A stretch of DNA of 64,000 nucleotides from Siphonodentalium dalli (GCA_032622095.1 CP136067.1:45177549-45241548); one strand, 5' to 3'. Shown: positions 43,985 to 54,778, numbered from the stretch's first letter. Program-made: numbers and translations. The notes: generated from the sequence alone by a model not told the origin.

Positions 43985-44760
43985 GGTCGTGCCCAGAGCG
44001 TGAATTTAACCCTTTACCCAACAAACCGGCCAAAACCGGCCAAATAAAGCTTCAACAGCCTAAAATATCTTCGGTCTGTCTCAATAGAACCATACAAATA
44101 TGGATATCATTGGAACCGGCTCCTTGACCACATTGTGATAGTCACAGTTATTCCCTGTGCCAATGCATTCTCTTATATATGCGAGTCGACCATAGGTCGC
44201 CTCGCATATATAAGAGAATGCATTGGCCTAAAAAAAATCTTTTTTTTAACACTTTTTACCATTTTTTCTTACATTCTTTAACAATTTTATAATTTTTAAT
44301 GTGTTAAGCCAATGCATTCTCTTATATATGCGAGGCGACCTATGGTCGACTCGCATATATAAGAGAATGCATTGGCACAGGGCCCTTCTGTTGGGTAAAG
44401 GGTTAATGGGCGAGCATCACTAATTTCACCCTCTGGGAACCTCATTCTGCTTAGGCATCATCTTCTCTGGAATGTATCTTTATTATCAAATTAACATTTT
44501 TTAGAGAGTTTCGTTTTATTTTTTAGTTTAGTTTCTCTACATCCTCAAATTTGCAGACAACACAATGCATAGTCGACGTGCCCAATGGGTGCACATCACC
44601 ATCTTCACCATCTGGGAACTTAACCCTGTGTCTAGGTCTCTGTAGCAGATGAGGCTATGCAGAATGAGGTCCCCAGAGAATGAATTTGGATATGCTAGTC
44701 CACTTTGTGGGGTAGAGTCACTAAATTCACCCTCTGGGGACCTCATTCTGCAAATGTCCA
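43985..44760. mobile_element. hAT-like double-hairpin MITE, long form, interrupted
   Basis: Left hairpin arm GTGCCCAGAGCGTGAATT is cut by a TTAA MITE and resumes at GGGCGAGCATCACTAATTTC. The spacer (44455-44660) matches those of the other long copies. The second hairpin is GCAGAATGAGGTCCCCAGAG to GGGGACCTCATTCTGCAAAT. Confidence 0.8.
44006..44406 (+). mobile_element. TTAA MITE, 'CCCTTTACCCAACA' family, complete, nested
   Basis: TTAACCCTTTACCCAACAAA to GTTGGGTAAAGGGTTAA with two intact hairpins (44158-44227, 44308-44377). Almost identical to the copies at 40263 and 46604. Confidence 0.92.
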
Positions 44761-44782
44761 GCACCATACTTTCAGGCCTGGG

Positions 44783-45036
44783 CAAGCCTTGAAATAGTGT
44801 GCCTGTCATTTGTAGAATGAGGTCCCCAGAGGGTGAATTTAGTGATGCTACCCCGCATAGTGGGCTAGCATCCCCAAATTCACCCTCTGGGAACCTCATT
44901 CTGCTGAGTTGTAAGCAGAATGAGGTCCTCAGAGGGTGAATTTGGTGATGCTAGCCTGCTATGCGGGGTAGCATCACTAAATTCATCCTCTGGGGACCTC
45001 ATTCTGCAAATGACAGGCACACTATTTCAAGGCTTG
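44783..45036. mobile_element. hAT-like double-hairpin MITE, short form (254 bp)
   Basis: Ends CAAGCCTTGAAATAGTGTGC and complement, with perfect 8-bp duplication GGCCTGGG (44775-44782 and 45037-45044). Same length as the copy at 10140. Confidence 0.9.
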
Positions 45037-45162
45037 GGCCTGGGCATTAGTCTTAAAGGTAGATTGTCTGTTGAATGAGATGATATAAAATGATTTGGTT
45101 TTCCTATCTGCGGCATGAAAGCTACTGACAAAGCTCTTGCTTGACAGGCATTTAATCCTTTC

Positions 45163-45604
45163 TTAACCCTTTACCCAACAAACCGGCCAAAACCGGCCAA
45201 ATAAAGCTTCAACAGCCTAAATTATCTTGGGTCTGTCTCAATAGAACCATACAAATATGGATATCATTGGATATGCTAGTCCACTAAATTCACCCTCTGG
45301 GGACCTCATTCTGCAAATGTCCAGCACCATACTTTCAGGCCTTGGCAAGCCTTGAAATAGTGTGCCTGTCATTTGTAGAATGAGGTCCCCATAGGTCGCC
45401 TCGCATATATAAGAGAATGCATTGGCCTAAAAAAAATCTTTTTTTAACACTTTTTACCATTTTTTCTTACATTCTTTAACAATTTTATAATTTTTAATGT
45501 GTTAAGCCAATGCATTCTCTTATATATGCGAGGCGACCTATGGTCGACTCGCATATATAAGAGAATGCATTGGCACAGGGCCCTTCTGTTGGGTAAAGGG
45601 TTAA
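45163..45604 (+). mobile_element. TTAA MITE, 'CCCTTTACCCAACA' family, with foreign internal patch
   Basis: Both ends and the second hairpin are intact. At 45268-45392 the expected sequence, including the first hairpin's 5' arm, is replaced by sequence identical or nearly so to 44697-44829 (TTGGATATGCTAGTCCACT, then AAATTCACCCTCTGGGGACC through TGTAGAATGAGGTCCCCA). The patch also lacks 18 bases between two CACT repeats of the donor. Confidence 0.88.
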
Positions 45605-47150
45605 CTGAATGGATTTATCTGATTCAGTAATAAAGTATGCATTTGAATGGTCTATTATTTATCTTCTGGGTTGTTCAGGAAATATAAGCAGACAACAGAT
45701 AACACAAGATCAGATGGATTCCTACTCGTTGGAGGACAAATGTTCAGATAATAAGTTCAACAAACGGTCATTAATAGCTGATAATATCTTAACATTTCCT
45801 AAGGGAACTACTCATCAATGAGTATTTAGTAAAGAAAGGGCTGATAAATGACAAGTGAGTGAGCAGGAATGTTAACAATAAAGACAATCATTGTTAATTG
45901 CTTAGCTTAGTCTGTAACAAACAATAATCATTCATAGCCAGAAATTATATTTTACAATGGTGAATGAAACATATTTGCAAAATTAGTAGGGTCGAAAAAA
46001 AAAACCCACCTCAGATAATATCACAATGTAACAAGTTTTAGCCGGCACAATTAAAGGTACGGTTGGCCTTGGCGGTGGGTATCCTGTGAAAATATTTCCA
46101 CCCGTCAAAAACCGCCACAAACAGAAAGAACATCAAAATGTAGACAGACTTTGTCCGTATATAAATAAGAAATATCGCATAAACAGTATGTTATTCTCAT
46201 ATGTTTAACCATTGTTATGTAAACAAAAGCATAACAGGTTACTTTTCTGGTGTTTGTTTATATTATGATGGTAAACACAAAGAGCGTTCTTTGTTGGTGA
46301 ATTCCTGATATGGAAATAATAAAGAGCGTTTATGCCATTTGTGTGTGATTAGCCAGTAGCATTGTGCTGTCCTCTGTAACCCAATCAGGCTCTTGCTTAG
46401 GTAAAATATAGTAGGTATTTATGATAACATGCTGTTTACGCGATGGTCATGGTATATATGAACGAAACTGTATGCGTTTTAATATTTTTCTGTTTACGGT
46501 GTTTGGAACAAATATGAATATTTTCGACAATTAAGGCCTCACGCACAATTAACCATTTCTTTGCGTGATGAGTAATCCTTTAGGAAATGTTCAGATAATA
46601 AGTTTAACCCTTTACCCAACAAACCGGCCAAATAAAGCTTCAACAGCCTAAAATATCTTCTGTGTGTCTCAATAGAACCATACAAATATGGATATCATTG
46701 GAACCGGCTCCTTGACCACATTGTGATCGTTACAGTTATGCCCTGTGCCAATGCATTCTCTTATATATGCGAGTCGACCATAGGTCGCCTCGCATATATA
46801 AGAGAATACATTGGCCTAAAAAAAATCTTTTTTTAACACTTTTTACCATTTTTTCTTACATTCTTTAACAATTTTATAATTTTTAATGTGTTAAGCCAAT
46901 GCATTCTCTTATATATGCGAGGCGACCTATGGTCGACTCGCATATATAAGAGAATGCATTGGCACAGGGCCCTTCTGTTGGGTAAAGGGTTAACAAATGG
47001 GCCATTTGTTGAACTTGTTATCTGAACATTTGCCAGCTTTATCTAGATAGTTTGTCTGTCTGCTATCTGTTTATATTTCCTGAGAATCCCCCCAGAAGAA
47101 TAATAGACCATTCCAATGTATACGTTTGTAACTAAATGGGAGATAAATAA
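45605..47150. repeat. Dispersed repeat 'L' (copy 4), long copy split by a TTAA MITE
   Basis: Includes hairpin arms AAATGTTCAGATAATAAGTT, the GGTACGGTTGGCCTTGGCGG and GTGGGTATCCTGTGAAAATA block (46060-46100), and a 46190-46560 part that is the inverse of 2325-2690. The MITE at 46604-46993 interrupts the terminal hairpin; the partner arm resumes with TTGTTGAACTTGTTATCTGA. Confidence 0.62.
46604..46993 (+). mobile_element. TTAA MITE, 'CCCTTTACCCAACA' family, complete, nested
   Basis: TTAACCCTTTACCCAACAAA to GTTGGGTAAAGGGTTAA. One of the two GGCCAAAACCGGCC-type units is missing near the left end, making it about 10 bases shorter than its relatives. Hairpins at 46747-46815 and 46895-46964. Confidence 0.9.
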
Positions 47151-47194
47151 AGGGTTAAAGTACTATGTTGTCATTATTAAAGTGATGTGAAACA

Positions 47195-47700
47195 CAATAT
47201 AAATGGAGAATAATCTTGTTCAAAGAAGTTATTTTTACAAATATTATATCCAAATTGACAACACACACCATCATTCTTATATATTAATTAAATGCAGCGA
47301 CTCTCGATGGCGAAATCGTTTTCGTTAGTTTATCGCTGATAGATGCGTCCCAATTCGAGTAGTCAATATTTACATTTGAGCGTAGTACAGTAGTTCATAT
47401 GATGTTTTCTATAGAGTGGTATGGTCGCGATTTGCTTCAGATTTTCGGCGATGTTAGTAGAATGGTACATTCCTCCAGTTGGCATAGCGCCTAGATACTA
47501 ACTGATCAGTTTCATGCACCTGAACAGGATGTGCAGATGGATTCAAATTTGAAATCCAAGATGACTGGTGTTGGCTATGTTTTTTAACAAATTTCAGTAC
47601 AAATAGGAGGCTCCCATCGAGATGTCATCCCGAAGATCAATATGAAGTTAGCTGACGATTGGATGAGAGATGTCACCTGTGGGGTGTGCTAAGGCCTAAA
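47195..47700. repeat. Diverged dispersed repeats
   Basis: 47195-47530 is weakly similar to 26829-27080 in the interior of the large block. 47560-47700 is a diverged unit of the tandem-core repeat (AAATCCAAGATGACTGG, GCTCCCATCGAGATGTCATC), related also to 50395-50520. Confidence 0.5.
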
Positions 47701-49560
47701 AAAAAAACTTATTTGTTTCCTATTACGGTGCCAAAAAATTCCAGGTAGGTAGGTAGGGAATTTTTTTTTTTTGGTAATATTTTTTTATTTTTCCCCCGAA
47801 CAGTTAAGAAGTACTTAATGCTTACTCTTTATACTTGTGTTAAGGCTGTCCATGTATATTGCAAGTAAACAGTTAATGTAGCACAATAATATGATAAGTA
47901 TTGTCAATGTGAACAAACGAATGCCTCCCAGGCACTCAATTATGCAGCTCTCTTGTAATAATTCTCTCAGTTTAGATTGTGTGGCACATCTTCTTCAGAG
48001 TACAATATTGACATATCAACAGGCCCAAGACATACACCATAATAGGGCTTTTCTATTACTTTATAATAACATAACTTGTATGATATTAATTCAAACCTCA
48101 CTTAAATATTTGGTCATACACCTCAGGACCTAAGACACATATCTCACATGCGCCTCAGACACATTGCACAGGGTGTAAATGTTCCTCAGACACCCCTCAG
48201 CTACACCCAAACAAACCAGTAGATAATTTCATGTGCTTTTTTAGTGCCCATCACAGAAGGGTGTTTGATATGGTAGACATGCAGTCATCTTTATACTGTC
48301 TGTATACATACTAGTAACTATGCATGAACACTATGAATCCTTGATTGACTGGGGAGAGGAACTTTAAATTCTGATATAGAATGTCTTCTATATGTATATT
48401 GCTCTCTAACAGATAAGACTTCTTCCCACAAGACATGGGAGTTGAACAAACAAGATTACCACATGCAGGTTTTAAAGACTGCAGATTTATTGGTGAGATT
48501 GGGATTCATCTGCAACCACAAATGGACATGTATTTTAATAGAAGTAAATTGTTTTTGAAAATTCCATCTAAAATTATTGCTGCTTAATGTAAAAATAGCA
48601 TATAGTATATATTTAACGATATATATGTGTTTACATGCCAATTACATTCATTAAAAAAACAAATTTTTAGTTTTTTTGTTTTTTTGGGTTGATATTTGAA
48701 AAAAAAAGTTCAGGTCGGCCCAATTTCGGCAGGTCGGTCGGGTAACCGGAAACACAGATGTTTTTTTTTTTGGCCTAATGGAAATTGTTGACAGACGGAC
48801 AGATGGATGCCCCCACAGACTGATGAATAACGGACGCCAAACCATGGCAAGTTGAACTAACAAACGACCCATGTTGAAATCACAGTAATGCCCTAAATAA
48901 TTTAATCCTTAACCACAGCAGAATTATGGTTAAATTTTCAATATATTTCTTAGTTATTTTTATCTGATAATAATATACTTCACAGTATGTGAAAGTCCCA
49001 AATCAAAATCTAATATTTTTCTGTGACTTTTATGAGCCGATGTCGCAATTATAAAACATTGAATTAATTACTCAGGACAAATTCCATAATTGTACACAAC
49101 GCAACGCAAAATCGCTCACAAATTCACTTAAATCGAGAAATTTTGAGTTGGAACCTTCACCTGCAGTGAAGTACATTATTAAGGAACAGATCATAACAAA
49201 GAAATATATTCCCGTGTTTTATTTTTTGACTTTATAAGGTTCCCTGTCAAAACTTCAAAAAGTTCCAAGGCTTTGTACTTGTGGAATATGATCTCTATGT
49301 ACGTAGCTAAGAGTAGAGATTCATGATATGATATATACCGGTAGGTCCAGGCTACAGGCAAGCCTATATAAGCCCGGACCATCAACAGAAAATAACAAAA
49401 CATTACATAACGTGACCAATGCAAAAGTGCAAACACCGACACTCAGGGGATACAGAGGCCTGCCTGTCTAGGTCATCTGAATAAGGGACGTTTTATATGC
49501 ATACATACATGTAACATGATACAGGTTGATGTTTTCTAGATACATGGAAATTGAAACTTT
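47701..49560. other. No gene seen (intron)
   Basis: Short low-complexity runs (poly-T about 47761-47772 and 48761-48770), a tandem-core repeat end at 48776-48850, and a single CAGTAATGCCC MITE arm at 48883-48940. ORFs of 61-83 codons show no recognisable domain. Confidence 0.45.
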
Positions 49561-49584
49561 GATTAGTAGTAGATTGAGATTCTA

Positions 49585-50033
49585 TGAATCTATGGTCCAG
49601 TGGTTAGCGCGTTGGACTTGTCTTCGCTGTCAACACAGCGAGGCGAGTTCGCGGCTGGCTGGTGGTCTGTTATGAGTTTCCACACAGCAGTGGCTTGGCC
49701 GACTTGAGCGATGTGCAATTGTTGGATTGTACACTGTTTGAATCTCGCGCCAAGTTGTGACCCTTGAGCAAGGTCACTCGTACTGTGTCTGCTTTGCACC
49801 ACCCATGCATTACAAGGGTACCTGATAATGAGCAGTGAAAGATCTTGTCAGTATGCTAGCCATATGCTATCCTCGCATACTCCCGGCTGTACCTCCCCCT
49901 GTCCCCGGGGAGCAGTAGATGGTTACTGAATGTTCAGGCTCATCAGGGTAATAATTGTAAAACTTTGAGCGCTTTGGGCCTCATGGGAAAGGCGCTTTAC
50001 AAATGCTATACATTATTATTATTATTATACATA
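49585..50033 (+). mobile_element. tRNA-derived SINE
   Basis: The head carries an A-box-like TGGTCCAGTGG (49593-49603) and a B-box-like GAGTTCGCGGC (about 49645). The body is about 350 bases. The tail reads GAGCGCTTTGGGCC, GGAAAGGCGCTTTACAAATG, then (ATT)n, a 3' tail shared by many invertebrate SINEs. Its end touches the donor site of the exon at 50035. Confidence 0.8.
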
Positions 50034-50034
50034 C

Positions 50035-50099
50035 TATTATTGGCATCAGATGCTACAAGATCCAGACTCTGGAATCTCTGATAGGAAATGGATGAATTG
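50035..50099 (-). CDS. SLC49A4: SLC49A4-like exon, luminal/variable loop (most 5' exon visible)
   Basis: Strong acceptor (TTTGTTTTTTTTTTCAG) and donor AATA|GTATGT. It has 65 nt: one base, 21 codons (NSSISYQRFQSLDLVASDAN N) and A of a threonine codon completed by the exon at 43911. Length and phase fit exactly and no stop is present in this frame, while both other frames stop. The sequence itself is in a poorly conserved loop (between helices 5 and 6), with a possible NSS glycosylation site, so homology gives little support. Lower confidence than the other exons. Confidence 0.62.
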
Positions 50100-50270
50100 C
50101 TGAAAAAAAAACAAAGAGTAAAAATTTAAAAACATACAAAATTTTTAGTCATCAGCCAAATAACAAATACAACCAATCAACATCATTTGAATAAGAAGAC
50201 AAAGGAATCTCCAAAACTAACAAAATCAAATAAAACAAGTGCACCGCATAGATTATCTTCCGCAAAGGTA

Positions 50271-50393
50271 CAGTAATGACCTAAATAATAGACTCCTTAT
50301 TGAGAGCTTTCCGATGAATGGCAACAAGCCATATTTCCGACTAAATCCTGAAAAATTACCCATAATTCAGGTTAAGGAATTGATTATTACTGC
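50271..50393. mobile_element. 'CAGTAATGCCC' MITE, deleted copy
   Basis: Left end TACAGTAATGACCTAAATAA followed by part of the right arm (GAGAGCTTTCCGATGAATGG ... CCATAATTCAGG). The true right end is lost. Confidence 0.65.
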
Positions 50394-52766
50394 AGCTGCC
50401 ATCGAGAGGTCACCCCGAAGATTCATATGAAGTTTGATGACAATCGGATGAGGGATGTGGCCTGTAGGGTGTGCCAAATTATTTAATAATAAGAATAAAA
50501 TGGCTGCCAGTGGTCATGTTTTTCATTTTCAGCTATTAACATGACAAGCTAATTTAGCAATAAAATCTGTATAATGTCTTATGAGCTAAGACATGACAAG
50601 CTTAAACAGCTTATTACATGCTAATGTGTTTTATCACCTTCATTAGGTATTGTTTTCACAAATTAACAACCAAAGCCAAAGTGCAAAATGTCATTAAGAA
50701 GCCTACTGTTTTAAAAAAGCTTACAATTGATCAATTATCTAGAAAACTTGATATACCAAGTGTACAAATTATCCCCAATATCCATTTTTTAATAACAAAA
50801 ATTCAACAAATGAAACAGAAAAGATGCAATACTTTGATAAAATGGTTGCCTATTATGTGGGAATGTGATTTGGGGGGCTAATCCCGGGATGGTCGAATAG
50901 ACCGAGAGGTCTATTCCTTCACCCCTCATTTTTTGAGCTTTATTATTTAAACATAAAAAAAAAGTAAAAAAAGAGCATTTATATAACATCAAAATTATCT
51001 CTTTTTGTGTTTCTTTTTTTTGGGTGGCTTTACTTCTGAGGATGGAGTAGTTGTTGATGGTTTGCTGTAATTGCTGTAAGCCTATTATGTGTGATGCCAC
51101 AAGATGTTGATGTGATTTGTCACCTTGCTGGGGTATTGTTTTGACAAGTCAACAAGCAGTGACATCAAAGGTGGAGAATTAACTGTCACTAAGCAGATTA
51201 TTTGTCAAAAAATGAGAACTTGTCACCCAATTAGCAGCTTTGGAACCTAGGGTTTAAATGTTCCCCACAAATCAAAATTTCAGCACAGCACCATTCAACT
51301 CCATAGGAAGAGGAAGCAGTCAATATTTAATATTTTCATAATAAAAGGAAATCAATCTGCTGTTTGCATGACTGTTCTCTTCAAAGTTGGATTATTGCAG
51401 GAACTAAAGCATCTAAGGTATTTTATTTAACTGATATAAGTCTTACAACTGATTTATGCTTATATTCTATGATACCAATTTTTTTAAAGTTAATATCGTC
51501 AGATTACAATCTTTATCATTAATATTGATTTGTCTCAGAAATTATATGAGAATGTCCTTCAATAAATGTTCCAAAAACTCACAAGCCACCAGGTTACCTT
51601 AACTTCATGATCAGTTAACATGTTTTTTAAAAGATATAGTTAAATGGGACTAATATTTTTGTAATGTTCTGCAAAGTTGCTAATGTGATTTGTTGAGCTA
51701 TTGTTTTCAACAACAAGTGATATTAAAGCAGCAGCACTAGATGTCATTAAGTAGATTAATGTTCGTCAAACAAGTTTGTCATCTTAGCTTTGGAACCCAG
51801 GTTTTAAATATTTCCCACAAATAAAAAAATTCAAGACAACATCATTTGCACTGAAAGAGGAAGTAGTGGAGATTTAATATTTACAAAATAAAAGAAAGCA
51901 GTTTTACTATCTGCATGACTGTTCTCTTCAAAATTGGATCATCACTGGCAGTAAAACATCTATGGTATTTTATTCAACTGATATAACTCTTAGAGTAGAT
52001 TTATGCTTATAATCTACAATACAAAATTTGTTTTGGAGTTAATATCGTAGGATTCCAATCTTTATCATTAACATAATTTTGTCTCAAGAAATTAGATGAG
52101 AAAGTATGTCAGTAAATGTTCCAAAAATTCACAATCCACTACGTATACTTTAACTTCACTTTTTTACTTGAGGTTCAAAAGTTTTCCTCCTTTTAGTTAA
52201 CTGGGACCAGATTTATTTGTATATTTCTGCAAAGTTGTTAATGTAATTTGTCACCTTAATGAGCTATTGTTTTGACAGGTTAACAAGCACTGACATCAAA
52301 GCTGGAGCACCATATGTCATAGCAGACCACTGTTTGTCAAAAAGTGTGAATTTGTCACCTAATCAGCTTTGGTACCCAGGGTTTAAATGTTCCCCACACA
52401 CAGTTTTGTAGCATAACACCATCCAACTCCATTGGAATAGGAGGCAGTTGAGATTTAATATTTTCATAATAAAATGAAGAAATTTTACTATCTGCATGAC
52501 TGTTCTCTTCAAATTTGGATTATTCCAGGCAGTAAAGCATCTAAGGTAATTTACTGATAAAACTCGTAGAGTAGATGCTTCTATTCTATAATACAAAATT
52601 TGAAATTAATATCTTCAGGATCCAATCTTTATCATTAATATAATTTGTCTCAGAAATTGTATGAGAATGTACCTCAGTATTAAACGTTCCAACAGTTCAC
52701 AAACTGCCAAACTACCTTAACTTCTGTTAAAAAAAATTTGAGATTCAACAGTTTCCCTCCTTTTAG

Positions 52767-53167
52767 TTAACCCTTTACCCAACAGAAGGGCCCTGTGCCA
52801 ATGCATTCTCTTATATATGCGAGTCGACCATAGGTCGCCTCGCATATATAAGAGAATGCATTGGCTTAACACATTAAAAATTATAAAATTGTTAAAGAAT
52901 GTAAGAAAAAATGGTAAAAAGTGTTAAAAAAATATTTTTTTTTAGGCCAATGCATTCTCTTATATATGCGAGGCGACCTATGGTCGACTCGCATATATAA
53001 GAGAATGCATTGGCACAGGGTATAACTGTAACCATCACAATGTGGTCAATGAGCCGGTTCCAATGATATCCATATTTGTATGGTTCTATTGAGACAGACC
53101 GAAGATATTTTAGGCTGTTGAAGCTTTATTTGGCCGGTTTTGGCCGGATTGTTGGGTAAAGGGTTAA
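52767..53167 (-). mobile_element. TTAA MITE, 'CCCTTTACCCAACA' family, complete, in tandem repeat
   Basis: Inserted at CTCCTTTTAG|TTAA. The previous unit has the empty site CCTTTTAGTTAACTGGGACC at about 52192-52211. Two hairpins (52798-52866, 52944-53012). Confidence 0.93.
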
Positions 53168-53903
53168 CTGTCACCAATATTATTTGTAAATTTCTACAAA
53201 GTTTCTACTGTGACTTGTCACCTGAGCTATTGTTTTGACAAGTCAATAAGAAGTGACATCTGAACTGGAGTACGATGTCAAAGCGTGAGAATTTGTCACC
53301 TAATTAACAGCTTTGGAAAATGGGTTTAAATATTCAACACATACCATATTTTCAACACATTCAACATCAACTGCATTGGAAGAGGAACCAGCAAGGATTT
53401 AATATTCTAATTTTTTCTTCAATGTTAGAATATTTTAGTCAGCAAATGATAGCACAAGCAACTAAAGTATTTTCTTTTCTCCAAATCACATATGATTATG
53501 TTATCTTATACCAAACTTCAATCTTCAATTATTCCTCAGTTGCAATTGCATGGAATTTCATTGAATTAATTATTAAACTCAAAATTTTACTTCTGACAAA
53601 TTAACTTTCTGATCGATAAAATGTTTTCAATTTATCCTGCAAACTGGGACCAATATTCTTATATCTTTATATAAGTTGTTTCAAGTTGCTGATTTACATC
53701 ATCTGCATTGGGTATTGTTTTGACAATACACCATTGCAGTACGTAGGTATCATGATGGTTGTGACAATAAACCACCGCAGTAGGTATTGTTTTGACAATA
53801 AACTAGCCACTAATATTGAAGATAGGGCACAATATGTCAGCAGCTTATTGTTTGTCAAAAATGGTCAAATTGCCACAAAATTAGCAGCTTCAAAGTCTGG
53901 GAT

Positions 53904-54290
53904 TTAACCCTTTACCCAACAGAACGGCCCTGTGCCAATGCATTCTCTTATATATGCGAGTCGACCATAGGTCGCCTCGCATATATAAGAGAATGCATTG
54001 GCTTAACACATTCAAAATTATAAAATTGTTAAAGAATGTAAGAAAAATGGTAAAAAGTGTTTTTTTAGGCCAATGCATTCTCTTATATATGCGAGGCGAC
54101 CTATGGTCGACTCGCATATATAAGAGAATGCATTGGCACAGGGCATAACTTTAACCATCACAATGTGGTCAATGAGCCGGTTCCAATGATATCCATATTT
54201 GTATGGTTTTATTGAGACAGACCCAAGATAATTTAGGCTGTTGCAGCTTAATTTGGCCGTTTTTGGCCGGTTTGTTGGGTAAAGGGTTAA
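53904..54290 (-). mobile_element. TTAA MITE, 'CCCTTTACCCAACA' family, complete, in tandem repeat
   Basis: Inserted at GTCTGGGAT|TTAA; empty sites in other units read AGGGTTTAAATGTTCCC (about 51250 and 52380). Two hairpins (53936-54004, 54070-54138), with a shortened T-run spacer. Confidence 0.93.
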
Positions 54291-54778
54291 ATATTACACA
54301 GAAAACATATCTTCAACACAACATAAACTTATAGGGAAATTGATATGAACTATAATTCAATACAACATTTATTTATTACACAAAGCATTCCTTTACATGT
54401 TGAATCTGTCGATCGTTTTCAAAAAGGCAAATTAAATTTTGGTGTGACATCTTATTGTTCATTTATCGATTGAAGTTTAATTTCTTTCATTTGTTTTTAC
54501 ATGTAAATCACAGTCAACATTACTCGATGGGGAATGAGTCATTTTATGGTTGAGTCATCAGTTTAACTTTTTCAAAATTATTTATGTTACAAAACCTTCT
54601 AATTCATCTAGTTCATTTATCCATTGAAATTTAATTCTGTTCATTATTTTTTACATTCTGAATGTATTTCACAGTCAAATTAAAGATTCCTAGCCATTCC
54701 CACTATTTGGTCAGTTCTGGTGTGATATGAAAACAAGCACGAGTTAGTAGCGCTACTCGACTGGGAATAAGTCATCAT

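Larger units (their letters stand above)
9485..50099 (-). other. SLC49A4: Transcription unit: SLC49A4 (DIRC2)-like transporter, 3' eight exons
   Basis: Eight minus-strand exons, in transcript order: 50099-50035, 43911-43855, 39917-39788, 33745-33637, 30591-30524, 24579-24455, 22745-22563 and 9630-9485. All have AG acceptors and GT donors and join in phase. They give 882 nt including the stop. The product matches the C-terminal part of SLC49A4, a multi-pass major-facilitator protein of lysosomal membranes reported to export pyridoxine with protons (family knowledge). Human SLC49A4 is about 478 residues, so about 200 N-terminal residues are missing here and are expected beyond 64000. Introns range from about 4 kb to 12.9 kb and are filled by mobile elements. 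No poly(A) signal was identified with confidence downstream of 9485. Confidence 0.85.
50580..54440 (+). repeat. Degenerate tandem repeat, unit about 520-580 bp, about six units
   Basis: Each unit has a start like GAGCTATTGTTTTGACAAGT, then AAGCAGTGACATCAAAG, TTTGTCAAAAA, CAGCTTTGGAACC, GGGTTTAAATGTTCCCCACA, CATGACTGTTCTCTTCAAA, AAGCATCTAAGGTATTTTAT, ATCTTTATCATTAA and TGTCTCAGAAATTA. Unit starts are near 50645, 51130, 51705, 52260, 53225 and 53705. Two TTAA MITEs are inserted. ORFs here are repeat-derived. Confidence 0.82.

Noticed and set aside
49592-49665. tRNA gene
   Set aside because: A- and B-box-like motifs are present, but the sequence continues into a SINE body and (ATT)n tail and does not fold as a complete tRNA.
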